From: a virus
IMG/VR virus record: IMGVR_UViG_3300025771_000033
Coordinates: 1 to 56,111 of that record
DNA length: 56,111 bases
Reading direction: 5' to 3' (one strand)
Below the pieces are notes generated by a model, which was not told the DNA's origin, made no database searches, and saw only the letters and a list, made by a program, of their open reading frames with translations. The position numbers and the translations under genes are program-made. This document shows positions 21,735 through 31,956 of the stretch, one piece after another. The first letter of the stretch is position 1. Each line of letters opens with the position of its first letter.

Positions 21735-24700
21735 CTACTCATCAACATCAGTTAAGCTAAATTCTCTACGAACATCCTGAAGTCTTCTCAACAATCCCAT
21801 TGGGTCTTTGTCCGCAAACTTTTCTGTAAATAGATTTATTACCCTTCTATCAGTAGGATCAATAGGAATAAACCTACCCTGTGATGCGGTAACTAAATCA
21901 TTATCCGGCTTTCCTAAAAGACCATTGTCTGTGACGGCTCTAAATACACGATTGGTATCGCTAAAAGTTTTTTCAATTCCCTTTTTATCTGTATATGTGA
22001 TGTTATTAAAGATATCAAACTTATCACGTATTTTGCGAGTTACATTTAGTTTGTCTTCCATACGTGAACGATACTCATCTACAATCTGATTAGCAAGGTC
22101 TTCTGTAACTGCTTGTGGTTTAATCTGACGTAAGTAATTAAAGAACTCACTATCGCTTGCTTTCAGCTGTCTAAGGTCTGTACTAAGACTTGATCTAATT
22201 GCTTTATCAACATCAACAGTCTGCGGTCTAATACCTGTAGCCATCCAAGTTTCAAGATCATCAGGCGATAGCGGATAACCATTGGCCTGTCTAGCTACTT
22301 CGTCTACCTCTTCAGCACTTAGCTGATCCAGATACTTTCTAACAATCTCAACAGTTCCCGGCTCAAATGCGCTTGCTAATTCTAACGCACCACGTTTTAT
22401 ATTTTCTATATTAACGCCGGGACGTGATGGATCATATGTATCTTTTGACGCAATGTTCAAAAGAGAATCAGTTAAGAACTTTGGATTAACATAAGGTCCA
22501 AAGATGGAAGATGCTACGTTCTTTCCTAACTGCTCAAACTCAAACTCAGCCAAAGGTTCACCAGCCAAGGCTCTGCCTATAAGCTGTCTAATAGGAACCT
22601 TCAGATAATCTTGAGCATCATAAGCAGCAGAGCTTACATATCTGGTAGTAATTGTACCATCTTTATTTTCTTCAAACCCTTGTAGAAAAATTCTACCACC
22701 GCCTTGGCCCCATGGTGGAGACGAAGCATCCAATGCTCTTTGATTATCAGATGTAATTCCATATGCTTCGTTATTAGATTCTTCGTATGCTGCAAGGCCA
22801 CCAGCAGTTACGGTAAGACCTCCTAGACGAGCAAGACCTGTTTTCATTTGTTCTACATTTCCAGTACGAATACCTTCAATTAAATCTTTACCGCCAATCT
22901 TGATTACGTTTTTGGTTGTTCTTGCCATTTCAGAAGGAAACAAAGCATACGTACCAATCGGCAACCTAGAAAGCTGACGAGCAAAAGGACTTGCAACTGT
23001 ATAGGATGGCATAGTATCTCGTACACGTTGCGATGCTCTACTAAATATTTCATCTTCGTCTAAATCAGGATATATTTTCTTGAGACGTTTCATCTCTAGA
23101 TTGTGAGCAACTAGTTTTGCATACGTATCTGGTGTACCATACGCCTGACTAAGAGCATCCATACTTTTTCTATAGCCTTTTGAGAAAGCATTAGAAGCTT
23201 CCCTACCATACAGATTTATATTCTTTCTTATAATTTCTGCTGACAGATCACTATCAATAACACCCTGCTCTTTCAACTTTGTTAGACGTTTTAGTCCAGC
23301 ATCGCTCAATCCAGAAACATCAAAGTATTCTTTGTATAAATCTTGTCCAGCTTGTTTAATTGCTTTGGCACCTCTAATAGGTCTAAACAGATAGCCGTTT
23401 GTTGCCAAGCCCTGAACAGCACCCCATGTATTGATAAGATATGCAGGTAAGTCAAAGATTGTTTGAGTAGCCTGACCAAGTGCAGCTAGATTACCAAAGG
23501 TCTGTCCTGTAAACTTTCCGCCGACACTATTAGGATTAGACCAATAGTCTATACCATTGTTAATAAATTTATAGAACTGTGGAGAAGTGTACAAATCTTT
23601 AAGCAGAGGCGTTTTACCCCCAATACTTGCACCTAAAACTTCTGCGGTTAAATCCTCAAAGGATTTTGATGCATCTACAATAGGAGCTTTTTTCTGAACA
23701 ATAGTAGCTGTTTGTTTTGGAAGAAAAGAAACAAGACCACCAAGCTGAACAGTAGCTCTATCTGAAGCACTATCTTTCAAAGCCTGTCGTGCAAACTTAT
23801 CAACATCTGCTAAGAACTCAACTTCATTAAGAAGCTGCTTCTGTTTTGTCAATGTCGTTGACAGGCGACTTATAGCTCCACGCTCTTCACCAAGAAGTTC
23901 AAGGATTGGTTTAGCAAGATTCTTTTTTTGTTTAAGAGACTGCTTTGCAACAGAACTAGCGACCTCTTTACCAACAACACTTCCAAGCAGGTCCATAGGA
24001 TTAATTGTAATTACTGTTTCTTTCTCAGCAGGTTTAGCCAATCGTTGAACCATAGCCAAAATCATGCCGTCTACGGTCTCATCGTCTAGCTGCTTATTAG
24101 CTTTACGAGCCTCTTCTTTTATAAAGGCACGAGCGTTATCTACTTTTGTAAGAAACTCACCGCTAACCTTACCCTTTAAAGCGTCCTCAATTCTATTTAA
24201 ATATTGCACATTATTATTAGCTTCAAAGGTTCTGGTAATATAAGTACCATCACCCTCTCTACGATAACCAATACGCTGTTTTCCTTCCAAGCCCAAGACA
24301 TTGTTTAGTTCGTCTTCATTCTTTGTTATAACATCACGAGCAGACTGAAGCCTCTCAAGGGTTTTTGTTCCCTGTAGATTTTCAGATACAACCCCACTGT
24401 CAAAGAAATCATTAACTTGATCATCAGTTATCTTAGCACCAGCTTTATTATCTCTTTTAATTTCTTTATTAATACCACGAATGGTTCTTTTAATCTCCAG
24501 AGCAAGAGCGTTCTGTCCCCTAGACCTTTTTAAAGCAGCATCAAACATTTCTTTAGGCAGTCCAGCAGTAGAAGAAAACAGCCTACCAGCACCAGTGTTA
24601 ATTCCTGCAAGTATTTCAGTTATTTTAGACCTTGCACTGTCTCCAACAACTTCTGTATCTACTTTTACATTAGGAGTAGATGCTATTTCAGATGCTTCTT

Positions 24701-25733
24701 TAGCAGCCTTCTCAACAATCTTATCTCCAGCTACTGCACGTCCAATCTTTTCACCAAACGAAGGTATAAATCTACCGCCAATACCAGCAGTGATGCCGCC
24801 AATAGTAGCCATACCCGCAGTTTGTAAAGGATCAACTGATGCTTCAACAATATATTGCTGAGAAACATCAAAGGCGCCACTATAAGCAGCACCACTAGGA
24901 ACAGCAACAGCAGCAGTATACCTACCTGCTGTCTTAGCAGCTTTTTTTCTAGCTTTTTTTACAGCCTCTTTTACAAATAGACTGTCAGCATTTTTCTCAA
25001 TAACCTCTTTAGTTAAACCGTTTTGAGCTAACTGCTTCTTTAGCTGCTCTTTAAAAGAAAAACGTGCAGCAGCGCTAGCGGCCTTTCCACCAAGTAATCT
25101 AGCAACACCTGCAATACCTCCAGTTAAAACAATACTACCAAGTGTAGTTGGATCGTATAGAGTATTCTTTACAGCACGTAAAAAACTTTCCATATTTGGA
25201 TCAGCTTTTTCATACAGGTCTAAAGAATCCAGCCACGCATCTTGAACATCGTTCGGCATATCATCAATGTTCAATGCAGTCATGCCCATGCTAACAAGAT
25301 TGTTTCCTAACTTTGAGTGACGGTTCTTAAACCAATCTCCTAGATTATCATACCCTGCCTCTTCTGGATCAAAAGGTTTACCCTCTTCATATTCGTAAAT
25401 CTTTTTTCCAAGATTAATCCAGTCTTCATTTTTTTCCAAGTCATCCATTGAAATACTGGTTACAGTTTCTTCCATAGCTGGTTGACTAGTTACTTCCTTT
25501 GGATCAACAGGCGGCTGCTGTTCTTTAAGAAATTTAATATCATCTTCTAATGTAAAGGTATTAGAAGAAGGAGTAATAGGAACTATTAATCTACCGTCTT
25601 CATCAAACTGATCTGCTGAAGAAGGCGCAACAACAGGTTCCTCTGAAACAGGTTCAGAAGTTTGAACATTCTCTGTAGCAGCTTCTCTTTGTTTAAGAAG
25701 CTCTAAATCTTCTTGAAGAGTAAATGTAGCCAT
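21735..25733 (-). CDS. Giant internal virion / DNA-ejection protein (1332 aa)
   Basis: 1332 residues, almost wholly helical, with no lytic motif that I can see. A Gly/Ala-rich stretch around 200-300 (IVLTGGIAGVARLLGGKAAS, VAVPSGAAYS, GMATIGGITAGIGG) could insert in membranes. Size, place at the end of the virion block and the partner at 25736 match the internal proteins (T7 gp15/gp16-like) ejected to form a DNA channel in podoviruses. Annotation is by shape and synteny. The gene follows 25736 by two bases. Confidence 0.7.
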   Translation of the reverse strand: MATFTLQEDLELLKQREAATENVQTSEPVSEEPVVAPSSADQFDEDGRLIVPITPSSNTFTLEDDIKFLKEQQPPVDPKEVTSQPAMEETVTSISMDDLEKNEDWINLGKKIYEYEEGKPFDPEEAGYDNLGDWFKNRHSKLGNNLVSMGMTALNIDDMPNDVQDAWLDSLDLYEKADPNMESFLRAVKNTLYDPTTLGSIVLTGGIAGVARLLGGKAASAAARFSFKEQLKKQLAQNGLTKEVIEKNADSLFVKEAVKKARKKAAKTAGRYTAAVAVPSGAAYSGAFDVSQQYIVEASVDPLQTAGMATIGGITAGIGGRFIPSFGEKIGRAVAGDKIVEKAAKEASEIASTPNVKVDTEVVGDSARSKITEILAGINTGAGRLFSSTAGLPKEMFDAALKRSRGQNALALEIKRTIRGINKEIKRDNKAGAKITDDQVNDFFDSGVVSENLQGTKTLERLQSARDVITKNEDELNNVLGLEGKQRIGYRREGDGTYITRTFEANNNVQYLNRIEDALKGKVSGEFLTKVDNARAFIKEEARKANKQLDDETVDGMILAMVQRLAKPAEKETVITINPMDLLGSVVGKEVASSVAKQSLKQKKNLAKPILELLGEERGAISRLSTTLTKQKQLLNEVEFLADVDKFARQALKDSASDRATVQLGGLVSFLPKQTATIVQKKAPIVDASKSFEDLTAEVLGASIGGKTPLLKDLYTSPQFYKFINNGIDYWSNPNSVGGKFTGQTFGNLAALGQATQTIFDLPAYLINTWGAVQGLATNGYLFRPIRGAKAIKQAGQDLYKEYFDVSGLSDAGLKRLTKLKEQGVIDSDLSAEIIRKNINLYGREASNAFSKGYRKSMDALSQAYGTPDTYAKLVAHNLEMKRLKKIYPDLDEDEIFSRASQRVRDTMPSYTVASPFARQLSRLPIGTYALFPSEMARTTKNVIKIGGKDLIEGIRTGNVEQMKTGLARLGGLTVTAGGLAAYEESNNEAYGITSDNQRALDASSPPWGQGGGRIFLQGFEENKDGTITTRYVSSAAYDAQDYLKVPIRQLIGRALAGEPLAEFEFEQLGKNVASSIFGPYVNPKFLTDSLLNIASKDTYDPSRPGVNIENIKRGALELASAFEPGTVEIVRKYLDQLSAEEVDEVARQANGYPLSPDDLETWMATGIRPQTVDVDKAIRSSLSTDLRQLKASDSEFFNYLRQIKPQAVTEDLANQIVDEYRSRMEDKLNVTRKIRDKFDIFNNITYTDKKGIEKTFSDTNRVFRAVTDNGLLGKPDNDLVTASQGRFIPIDPTDRRVINLFTEKFADKDPMGLLRRLQDVRREFSLTDVDE

Positions 25734-25735
25734 CT

Positions 25736-27829
25736 TTATTCTACAGATTCAAATTTGCCATTACCCATGTATCTACCAAAACGACCGCTAGGTAGTTTAT
25801 AAATTGTGCCTTTTTTAGGTTCTTGCTTTACAGTCTTTGCATTTCTTCCTCGACCTCTCGTAACAGAAATTTTACCGTCACTGCCAAGAGTCTGAACATT
25901 TCCACTTTCAATAAGCGCCTTTGCTTGCCTTTCTTCAGATATTACTCTTGCTTCTTTTTGAACCTTATTATAATCTTTACCAGTGTCTCTCAACTTATCT
26001 AACAATCTTTCAGCAACCCGTTCAAATTCAACAAGACGTGGATCAGTACTATCCAGAACATCACCACCAATCTTTAGACCTTCGTCATCAAAGACGTAGC
26101 CAAACTGACCAGCAACAATTTGCCGAACTGTTTTTGCATCATTGCGATCTATCTTACCAAGCTTTGCCCTATCTGTTAGAGCTTTGATATTTTCTGTTTC
26201 AGCCTCCAACATGCTGTTATAAATATCTGTAGCTGTTTTAATAGCATTTAGATCAGCAGTAGCCATTCTTAATTCGTAGGTTGCATCTTCCTTTTCAGCT
26301 TTTGTAGTTGCTGCGTCTATTTTTTCTTGTGCATTGCTTAGTTTATCAGCTAATTTATTTTCTTGTTCAACAGTAGCCAAGCTTGCTGCTCTTTGCAAAG
26401 CAATGTTTTCGGATTCAATCGTAGCTTCTTTAGTTTTTCTTTCCTGCTGCATCTTTGATCTTTCAGACATAAACGCTGGAAGCGCCACATTCAACGCACC
26501 AACCAAACCTTTAGTCTCCACATCCGGAGCATACAAAGCTTTCATTGCTTCACCTGTAGGACCAGAGAAAGTATCAACACCTTCAAACTGTTTCATCAAA
26601 GCTGCTTTTTGATTTGCAATACTTTCTTGTGCTATTCTATCTGCATCAGTTATATATTTTCTTCCTGCTTGCTCAATAGCCTTTCTCCTAGCTACGTCTC
26701 TTGCTATAGCCGCTTGATCAAGTTTACGTTGTCCTTCAAGACCTCCTGTTGGACGAGGAAGACCCCTCTGCATTGTTCTTGCAACCAACGGCGAAACACC
26801 AACTCTTGTACCGGCTTGACGCTTAACAACAGGCAAGGAAGCTAGACCACCAGCAACAGAGCCTCCACCCCTTCTAAATATATTACCAAGAGAGAAATCA
26901 GAAAGATTAAAACTACCTTTAGTACCTGCACCAAAAGTAGATAAGCCTGTAAGACCCAGACCAAGAAGCTGCTGTCCCATAGAAGTTGTAGGCTGCAATA
27001 CCCCAGTTGTTGCCTGAGTTGTATCAGGAGTTCTCAAGAATGGATTACCATAAACAAAACTAGAGTACTGAGCAAGAGTACTTTCAGGGAACTGCTCACG
27101 CTCAAGAAACTCTGCATACTGTTCGTTTATCAGAGCCTGTGCTTCAGCACGATCTTCCTGACCAAGCTGCTGCTGTAGTCCTCGTTCAGCCAATCCAATA
27201 TTAAATCGCTGCGTACCAATATCACCAATATCAAAAGCTCTCTGACGTTGGGTTGCGGTTTCATCTCCAAACTGCCTATAAGCCTGTTCAAAGGCACGTT
27301 GCTGTCCCTTGGCTTCTATATCAGCAAGCAACTGACTTTGCGCTCTCTGAGCCTCTGCGGCCTGTACAGCAGCCCTCGTACCTAGACCAGACATTCCTCC
27401 AGCTTGTATGGCCCTTGCCTCTAGTGCTGGCTGTACGTCACGTTCAAATGCCCTCTGAGCTTCTCGCTTTTCTATGTCTGTTACAGCACGTTGATAGGGA
27501 CTCATCAGACGCTGCGCTTCTTCAGCAGTAAACTGAGTAGGCGTTGTCCTAATCATTTGTTCAGCTTCAGCACGATAAGGTTCTTGAGTCCCTACAAGAC
27601 TACGCAACCCTTCCATTGCTGCCAACTCTTCAGCAGTTCTAGGCGCAACAGTTTCACCGGGAAACTCTTTATATCCTTCTCCTTTGCGCTGCTCATAAAG
27701 CTGCTGCGCCTCACCAAGAACTTCTTTAACAAACGGAGCTATCTCTTCTGGAAGCTTAGAAGTTGTTACCTGAGTGGTTGTAGTTGGCGTTGGTTTACTT
27801 CTGCCAAACAAAAAATCTAAAACAGACAT
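25736..27829 (-). CDS. Internal virion protein (697 aa), Gln/Ala-rich coiled coil
   Basis: 697 residues. N-terminal third is rich in Gln, Ala, Arg (EKREAQRAFERDVQPALEAR, GLQQQLGQEDRAEAQALINE), then SSFVYGNPFLRTP and a Gly-rich GLGLTGLSTFGAGTKG, then long helices around 390-600. The combination is common in marine podovirus ejection proteins. Likely located inside the capsid with the 1332-residue protein. Function assigned by pattern and neighbours only. Confidence 0.65.
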   Translation of the reverse strand: MSVLDFLFGRSKPTPTTTTQVTTSKLPEEIAPFVKEVLGEAQQLYEQRKGEGYKEFPGETVAPRTAEELAAMEGLRSLVGTQEPYRAEAEQMIRTTPTQFTAEEAQRLMSPYQRAVTDIEKREAQRAFERDVQPALEARAIQAGGMSGLGTRAAVQAAEAQRAQSQLLADIEAKGQQRAFEQAYRQFGDETATQRQRAFDIGDIGTQRFNIGLAERGLQQQLGQEDRAEAQALINEQYAEFLEREQFPESTLAQYSSFVYGNPFLRTPDTTQATTGVLQPTTSMGQQLLGLGLTGLSTFGAGTKGSFNLSDFSLGNIFRRGGGSVAGGLASLPVVKRQAGTRVGVSPLVARTMQRGLPRPTGGLEGQRKLDQAAIARDVARRKAIEQAGRKYITDADRIAQESIANQKAALMKQFEGVDTFSGPTGEAMKALYAPDVETKGLVGALNVALPAFMSERSKMQQERKTKEATIESENIALQRAASLATVEQENKLADKLSNAQEKIDAATTKAEKEDATYELRMATADLNAIKTATDIYNSMLEAETENIKALTDRAKLGKIDRNDAKTVRQIVAGQFGYVFDDEGLKIGGDVLDSTDPRLVEFERVAERLLDKLRDTGKDYNKVQKEARVISEERQAKALIESGNVQTLGSDGKISVTRGRGRNAKTVKQEPKKGTIYKLPSGRFGRYMGNGKFESVE

Positions 27830-27839
27830 TATGCTTTCC

Positions 27840-28466
27840 TTATCCTATATTTGATTCTAGAGCCTGTTGCAACGAGGCAAGGCCATTAATTTGATTCGGC
27901 TGTTTGGTTGTACCAAATGCTTCTTGCCGTATATCTTTAATTGTTTTGTCTAGTACTTTTGCACCAGCATCAGAACTTCCATTTCCAAGAGCAGCTACTG
28001 TAGCAGCATCTACAATATACTCATCAGGGCTAACAGCAAGTGTAGCAACCTGTTGTCCTTCAGCCCTATCTACTATTGGCATGTAAACATTATCCTCCAT
28101 ACCATGACCTTCGCCGGGAACCATACCAGAGTATCCACTATACACCATACCACCTTCTTTGGCCTGACGCATCTTCATCATAGCAAGATTATCTAACTGT
28201 GACTCAGTTCTCAATGCATTTTGAATTGCTTTTACTCGTGCCATTCTTTGAGGGTCAGAAGGCATTGGCTGTGCTGGAGCGGGAGACATTGGAGCCATTG
28301 GAGGTGGTTGCATCTGCCCCATCTCTCTTTCCATAGCATCTTGATTAGATGTACTTAGTACTCTTTTAGCATTGTCTACTTGTTCACGAGTAATCCCAGC
28401 CCTTGCAGCTAAGTTATCAAGCGCACTCAATCTAACAGTTTCTTTGATATCTTGATTTATATTCAT
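27840..28466 (-). CDS. Virion-associated protein (208 aa) with Pro/Met-rich linker
   Basis: 208 residues. A Pro/Met/Gln-rich linker (QMQPPPMAPMSPAPAQPMPS) at 51-70 separates a helical N-terminal region from VSPDEYIVDAATVAALGNGS, a segment often seen in phage internal or tail-associated proteins. The gene begins about 53 bases after the predicted start site of a late promoter, so it opens the internal-protein operon. Function unknown. Confidence 0.65.
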   Translation of the reverse strand: MNINQDIKETVRLSALDNLAARAGITREQVDNAKRVLSTSNQDAMEREMGQMQPPPMAPMSPAPAQPMPSDPQRMARVKAIQNALRTESQLDNLAMMKMRQAKEGGMVYSGYSGMVPGEGHGMEDNVYMPIVDRAEGQQVATLAVSPDEYIVDAATVAALGNGSSDAGAKVLDKTIKDIRQEAFGTTKQPNQINGLASLQQALESNIG

Positions 28467-28687
28467 TTTATTCGCCCATAATTAGATTGAGAAAAGGTTT
28501 GATCTGCAATAAAGTTACTATTATTATTATACACCGAATCCTTGATTTTCCCAAATTCTTTTATTTTCTGGTCCATGCGAAATCTACTGTGATCTATAAA
28601 CTGACCAGTGTTTAGGTTACCAAAAAAAGTGCTGCTATTAATAAGATTGATGCGATCTCTATTATCCATTAGTTTAAGTCCTGCCAA
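28463..28687 (-). CDS. Small hypothetical virion-module protein (74 aa)
   Basis: 74 residues (MAGLKLMDNRDRINLINSST...), rich in Asn, Ser and Phe. It overlaps the upstream gene by 19 bases and the downstream start by four. A late promoter is embedded in its second half, which constrains its codon choice there (VYNNNSNF is coded across the -10). Not recognised. Confidence 0.6.
   Translation of the reverse strand: MAGLKLMDNRDRINLINSSTFFGNLNTGQFIDHSRFRMDQKIKEFGKIKDSVYNNNSNFIADQTFSQSNYGRIK
28526..28555 (-). promoter_or_regulatory. Late promoter, copy 3 (TTTGGGAAAA-N14-TATAATAATA)
   Basis: On the - strand TTTGGGAAAA (28555-28546), 14 bases, TATAAT (28531-28526) continuing AATAATAG. The -35 part reads TTGGGA with a 17-base spacer. 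Identical spacing and -10 extension to the copies at 53312-53341 and 47644-47673. It lies inside the 74-residue gene and would drive the genes from 28466 down to the lysis cassette. Confidence 0.82.
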
Positions 28688-28944
28688 GATGTTTCAATAC
28701 CAAGACTTACATATCCTTTAAACTTCCCCGTGCTTGCTGAATATGCTATGTCTCCCTTCTGTGGTCGTCCAATACTTGTAACAGTTACCACACGATAAAT
28801 ATTACTTGCTGGTGTACTATCTACCACAGTATCTCTATTGTTTAGTTCACTAATTAGTATTGATCCCCATCGTTGTATTTCATTATACATCCGTCTGATG
28901 TCATCCGTAGACATATTCTGCGGAAGGGTTGGGTATCTTGCCAT
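28669..28944 (-). CDS. Small virion-module protein (91 aa)
   Basis: 91 residues: a helical N terminus (STDDIRRMYNEIQRWGSILI) then a beta-rich end (YRVVTVTSIGRPQKGDIAYS). The second part resembles short C-terminal trimer tips of phage tail proteins, but this is impression only. Abuts the nozzle-like gene at 28944 and overlaps the next by 19 bases. Confidence 0.65.
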   Translation of the reverse strand: MARYPTLPQNMSTDDIRRMYNEIQRWGSILISELNNRDTVVDSTPASNIYRVVTVTSIGRPQKGDIAYSASTGKFKGYVSLGIETSWQDLN

Positions 28945-30791
28945 TACCTTGCTCCATCACCTTGTATGCCAAGCCGAATCGATCCCCAACGCCAGCTTGC
29001 ATTATTTGAAGCACAAGATACCCGTACCTTCGCTTGCCTTCCTCTACTCCTGAAGTTTACTTTTTCTGTTGTATTCGTAATATCAAACTCTTTTGTTACT
29101 GACTCGGTGCTTTCTGGATACTGCTTGGTTGTAAACTTCATCTTTATCTTACCACCAGACAAATCATAGTCAGGAATAATCCTATTCATAAACATGATAG
29201 CGTTACCATCATCAATGTCAAAATCGCCAGACTCAATAAAAGATGTAATCGCTTCACCACTACCCGTGAAGACAGATACAGGTTCATTGTTATAAATATT
29301 ATTACCAGCAGCAGTAACGCCTGTTGTAATTGTGTTTCCAAAAACTTCCTTATCTGCAAAAGTTGTAAAGATCATTTCGCCGTATATCCAATAGTCATCT
29401 ACTGGATTATATATTACATATTTATTACATTCAGTATTATTACCAGAAGGGTACAACCAAACTATCTCATTGAACTCTGAGTTCAGTCCTGCGTATACTT
29501 TATCATAATACTCTCTATTGATATCATCAAAGATATAACGACGTACCGTACATCGTACATCTTCTACTTGACCAGTAAATTTATGAAAGTTATCAAAACC
29601 CATCCAATATGTAACACCACCAAAGTCAATACCAGCATGTTGGCCCACCATACCACAGTTTGTACCAGCCTGTGTAAATCTAAAGGTAAATGGAGGCCCA
29701 GCAAACTCCATTAGCCACAATGCATTATCTGTCCAAATGTTAATAGCATTCTTAGAGCGAACTGCCCCTACAATTTCTGTGCCATCAGTAAGAACAACCT
29801 CGCCAGAAGTAGAACTTACAGAAGGAACCCAGTTAGTTCTATCATCTTGGTCTGACCAACGCACCAGCATAGGATTAAAGGTGCCACTTACAGTAGCAGA
29901 AGGTGAGTATTGATTAGTACCCAGACAAATAAGATGCCTATCATTTGGCGACACAATAATAGAATTAGAACTTACTGGAGAAGTAGTAACAGACGTTGCT
30001 CTTGTAGGTATAGTAGATGCATCACTATCAAAGTAGAATATATTGCTACCTTTACGATTGGCTATAACATCTTCACCCCAGTTATCAAGACTCCACTGCG
30101 TAATATCAAATACAATACCAGATGATCCAGCAGATGCAGGTTGGTTCCATGCCCTTGTGTTTGACGCACAGACAGTAGCTTGATATCTAGCGGCACCGTA
30201 TCCAAGACCAGCAGCGGCTATGGAGTTACCAGTAGGTATGTAATAATTAAAGGTTGCTTTACCTACGCCAGTTTCTGTGGTATCTGCTGCCGCTGTAACA
30301 TTAATAGTAAATACATTTGTATTCTCAACAGATACAATTGGATATGTATTATTAGCAAGACTAACATTACTTGATCCTATAGCAGAAGTAGACGTAAAGA
30401 AAACATAATCACCAACAGATCGGTTATGAGCAGTATCAGAACAACATACTCGCACACTACCAGACGAAGTGCCAAAGCAAGCCGTAAGAGTTACCGCTGT
30501 AGTAATAGGAGTAATGTCATATAGCTGATCACCCTCATGTGCATATAGCTTATCAGGAGTTCCAAAGATAGCTCTTTTCTTGCTTTGAGAATCAGACCAC
30601 ACAATCAAGTCTCTGGCAGAGCCATCAAAGGTTTCTCCCAAAGCTCTTGTCTCATAGCCACGCATGTTCTCTGGACGACCTGCACGAAAGCGTACATAGT
30701 TACCATCAAACCAACGCTGACCTTCAGCATAAGGCGTAGTTTCTCTATGAAACCCCTGCTGAAATTCAAACTTTGCTAGTTTAGTCGCCAT
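28944..30791 (-). CDS. Tail nozzle-like structural protein (615 aa)
   Basis: 615 residues, beta-rich throughout (MATKLAKFEFQQGFHRETTP...; WFDGNYVRFRAGRPENMRGY near the start). Blocks such as VSPNDRHLICLGTN, MLVRWSDQDDRTNW and SKNAINIWTDNALWLMEF suggest repeated propeller blades. Length, fold type and place fit podovirus nozzle or tail-hub proteins (T7 gp12 / P22 gp10 class). Abundant Asn and Thr. Expressed in tight series with the fibre genes upstream. Confidence 0.65.
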   Translation of the reverse strand: MATKLAKFEFQQGFHRETTPYAEGQRWFDGNYVRFRAGRPENMRGYETRALGETFDGSARDLIVWSDSQSKKRAIFGTPDKLYAHEGDQLYDITPITTAVTLTACFGTSSGSVRVCCSDTAHNRSVGDYVFFTSTSAIGSSNVSLANNTYPIVSVENTNVFTINVTAAADTTETGVGKATFNYYIPTGNSIAAAGLGYGAARYQATVCASNTRAWNQPASAGSSGIVFDITQWSLDNWGEDVIANRKGSNIFYFDSDASTIPTRATSVTTSPVSSNSIIVSPNDRHLICLGTNQYSPSATVSGTFNPMLVRWSDQDDRTNWVPSVSSTSGEVVLTDGTEIVGAVRSKNAINIWTDNALWLMEFAGPPFTFRFTQAGTNCGMVGQHAGIDFGGVTYWMGFDNFHKFTGQVEDVRCTVRRYIFDDINREYYDKVYAGLNSEFNEIVWLYPSGNNTECNKYVIYNPVDDYWIYGEMIFTTFADKEVFGNTITTGVTAAGNNIYNNEPVSVFTGSGEAITSFIESGDFDIDDGNAIMFMNRIIPDYDLSGGKIKMKFTTKQYPESTESVTKEFDITNTTEKVNFRSRGRQAKVRVSCASNNASWRWGSIRLGIQGDGAR

Positions 30792-31753
30792 TATCGTGTA
30801 AAGTTCTTTATAAGAATTGAATCAACTTTAGTGGTAGTTCTAACTGCATAGAACAGAATATCTACCGCAGCAGCACTAGATGTAAGAGTTGGAACAGTTC
30901 CATCAGGAAACTGATAAGCTGTATTATAACTTAGTGTACGATTTCCGGTAGCATCTTGAATAACAAAAATATGTCCAGTAGCTCCAATATTTGTAGATGT
31001 ATTAGTAGGAGCAGCTAATGTTCTATTACCAGCTAGAGTAACAGCAAAGACATTGCTAGTATTTAGATCAGGCACTACAGACGTTGCATCTGCAAGAGTA
31101 ACAACTGGAGCAAAAGCACCTGTCATAAATTTACCCTTACCAGAAACAGTTACGGTGCTACCGAAGTATGCAGCCCCTCCAACACTCAAAGTAGAAGCAA
31201 GACTTACCGCCCCCGCTACAGTAAGAGTACCGCTTATATTTGCATTTCCGCCTATATTTGTATTTCCGCTTACGCTTGCATTGCCTTTTACATCAAGATT
31301 ACCAGTTGCTGTGATGTTAGTAAAAGTAGTTTGTGCTACAGGAAGAACAGTTGTTCCATTTGTAACATACATTGCAGTAGAATCATCAGTAATAGTTACG
31401 CCAGTATTACCAGCCACCTTCAGAACAATAGCATCACTACTATCATTATAGGAAACAGAGTTTCTTACAACATATGCTTTTGAATTATTAGGTATAAGAA
31501 CATTAATAGTATTATGCGCTCCACCCACACTACCTTTAAATTCAAGAATAGCAGAACGTGACTGATCACCAGAACCCTGATTTTCACTCAAAGTAACAGT
31601 TGCAGCACTGCCAAGAGATACAGTAGTATACCCAGCAATGGCATCATCAACAAGACTGATAACTCCATTATTAAGGATTTGACCCCAACTATTTGGATTT
31701 TCTCCGTCTGCTTGTTTTGTCAGTCGAAGATTGGTTGTGTATGTGCTTGCCAT
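30791..31753 (-). CDS. Short repeat-built tail fibre protein (320 aa)
   Basis: 320 residues. A central beta-repeat zone (VSGNTNIGGNANISGTLTV, then SLASTLSVGGAAYFGST) is nearly the same as the repeat unit of the 813-class fibre at 36270, and the C terminus (GNRTLSYNTAYQFPDGTVPT) parallels that protein's (GTLSYNACFKFIGGTAPT). The two are paralogues. N terminus (TTNLRLTKQADGENPNSWGQ) is a common virion-attachment start in marine phages. Probably a trimeric fibre or fibre partner. Confidence 0.75.
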   Translation of the reverse strand: MASTYTTNLRLTKQADGENPNSWGQILNNGVISLVDDAIAGYTTVSLGSAATVTLSENQGSGDQSRSAILEFKGSVGGAHNTINVLIPNNSKAYVVRNSVSYNDSSDAIVLKVAGNTGVTITDDSTAMYVTNGTTVLPVAQTTFTNITATGNLDVKGNASVSGNTNIGGNANISGTLTVAGAVSLASTLSVGGAAYFGSTVTVSGKGKFMTGAFAPVVTLADATSVVPDLNTSNVFAVTLAGNRTLAAPTNTSTNIGATGHIFVIQDATGNRTLSYNTAYQFPDGTVPTLTSSAAAVDILFYAVRTTTKVDSILIKNFTR

Positions 31754-31956
31754 TAGACTGTCTTTCCTTTATCTTTCTTTCTACATTCTGAGTCTATTAT
31801 ATTAGTTTCTTCTGTTTGTCTAGCTATATCATAAATTATATTACTATATATAGCACAATCTTCTTTACTTAGAAAAGGACCAGTAACAGAACGTTCTAAA
31901 AGAGGTTCTCCTGTCGGGAGCATTGAAATCATAATTACAGAAATAAAATAATACAT
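31753..31956 (-). CDS. Small exported-looking two-cysteine protein (67 aa)
   Basis: 67 residues. Hydrophobic start MYYFISVIMISMLPTGEP, then FLSKEDCAIYSNIIYDIA and a Cys near the basic end (DSECRKKDKGKTV). The layout (short hydrophobic N terminus, two Cys about 23-27 apart) matches the + strand gene at 19146. Overlaps both neighbours by one base. Possibly periplasmic; function unknown. Confidence 0.6.
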   Translation of the reverse strand: MYYFISVIMISMLPTGEPLLERSVTGPFLSKEDCAIYSNIIYDIARQTEETNIIDSECRKKDKGKTV

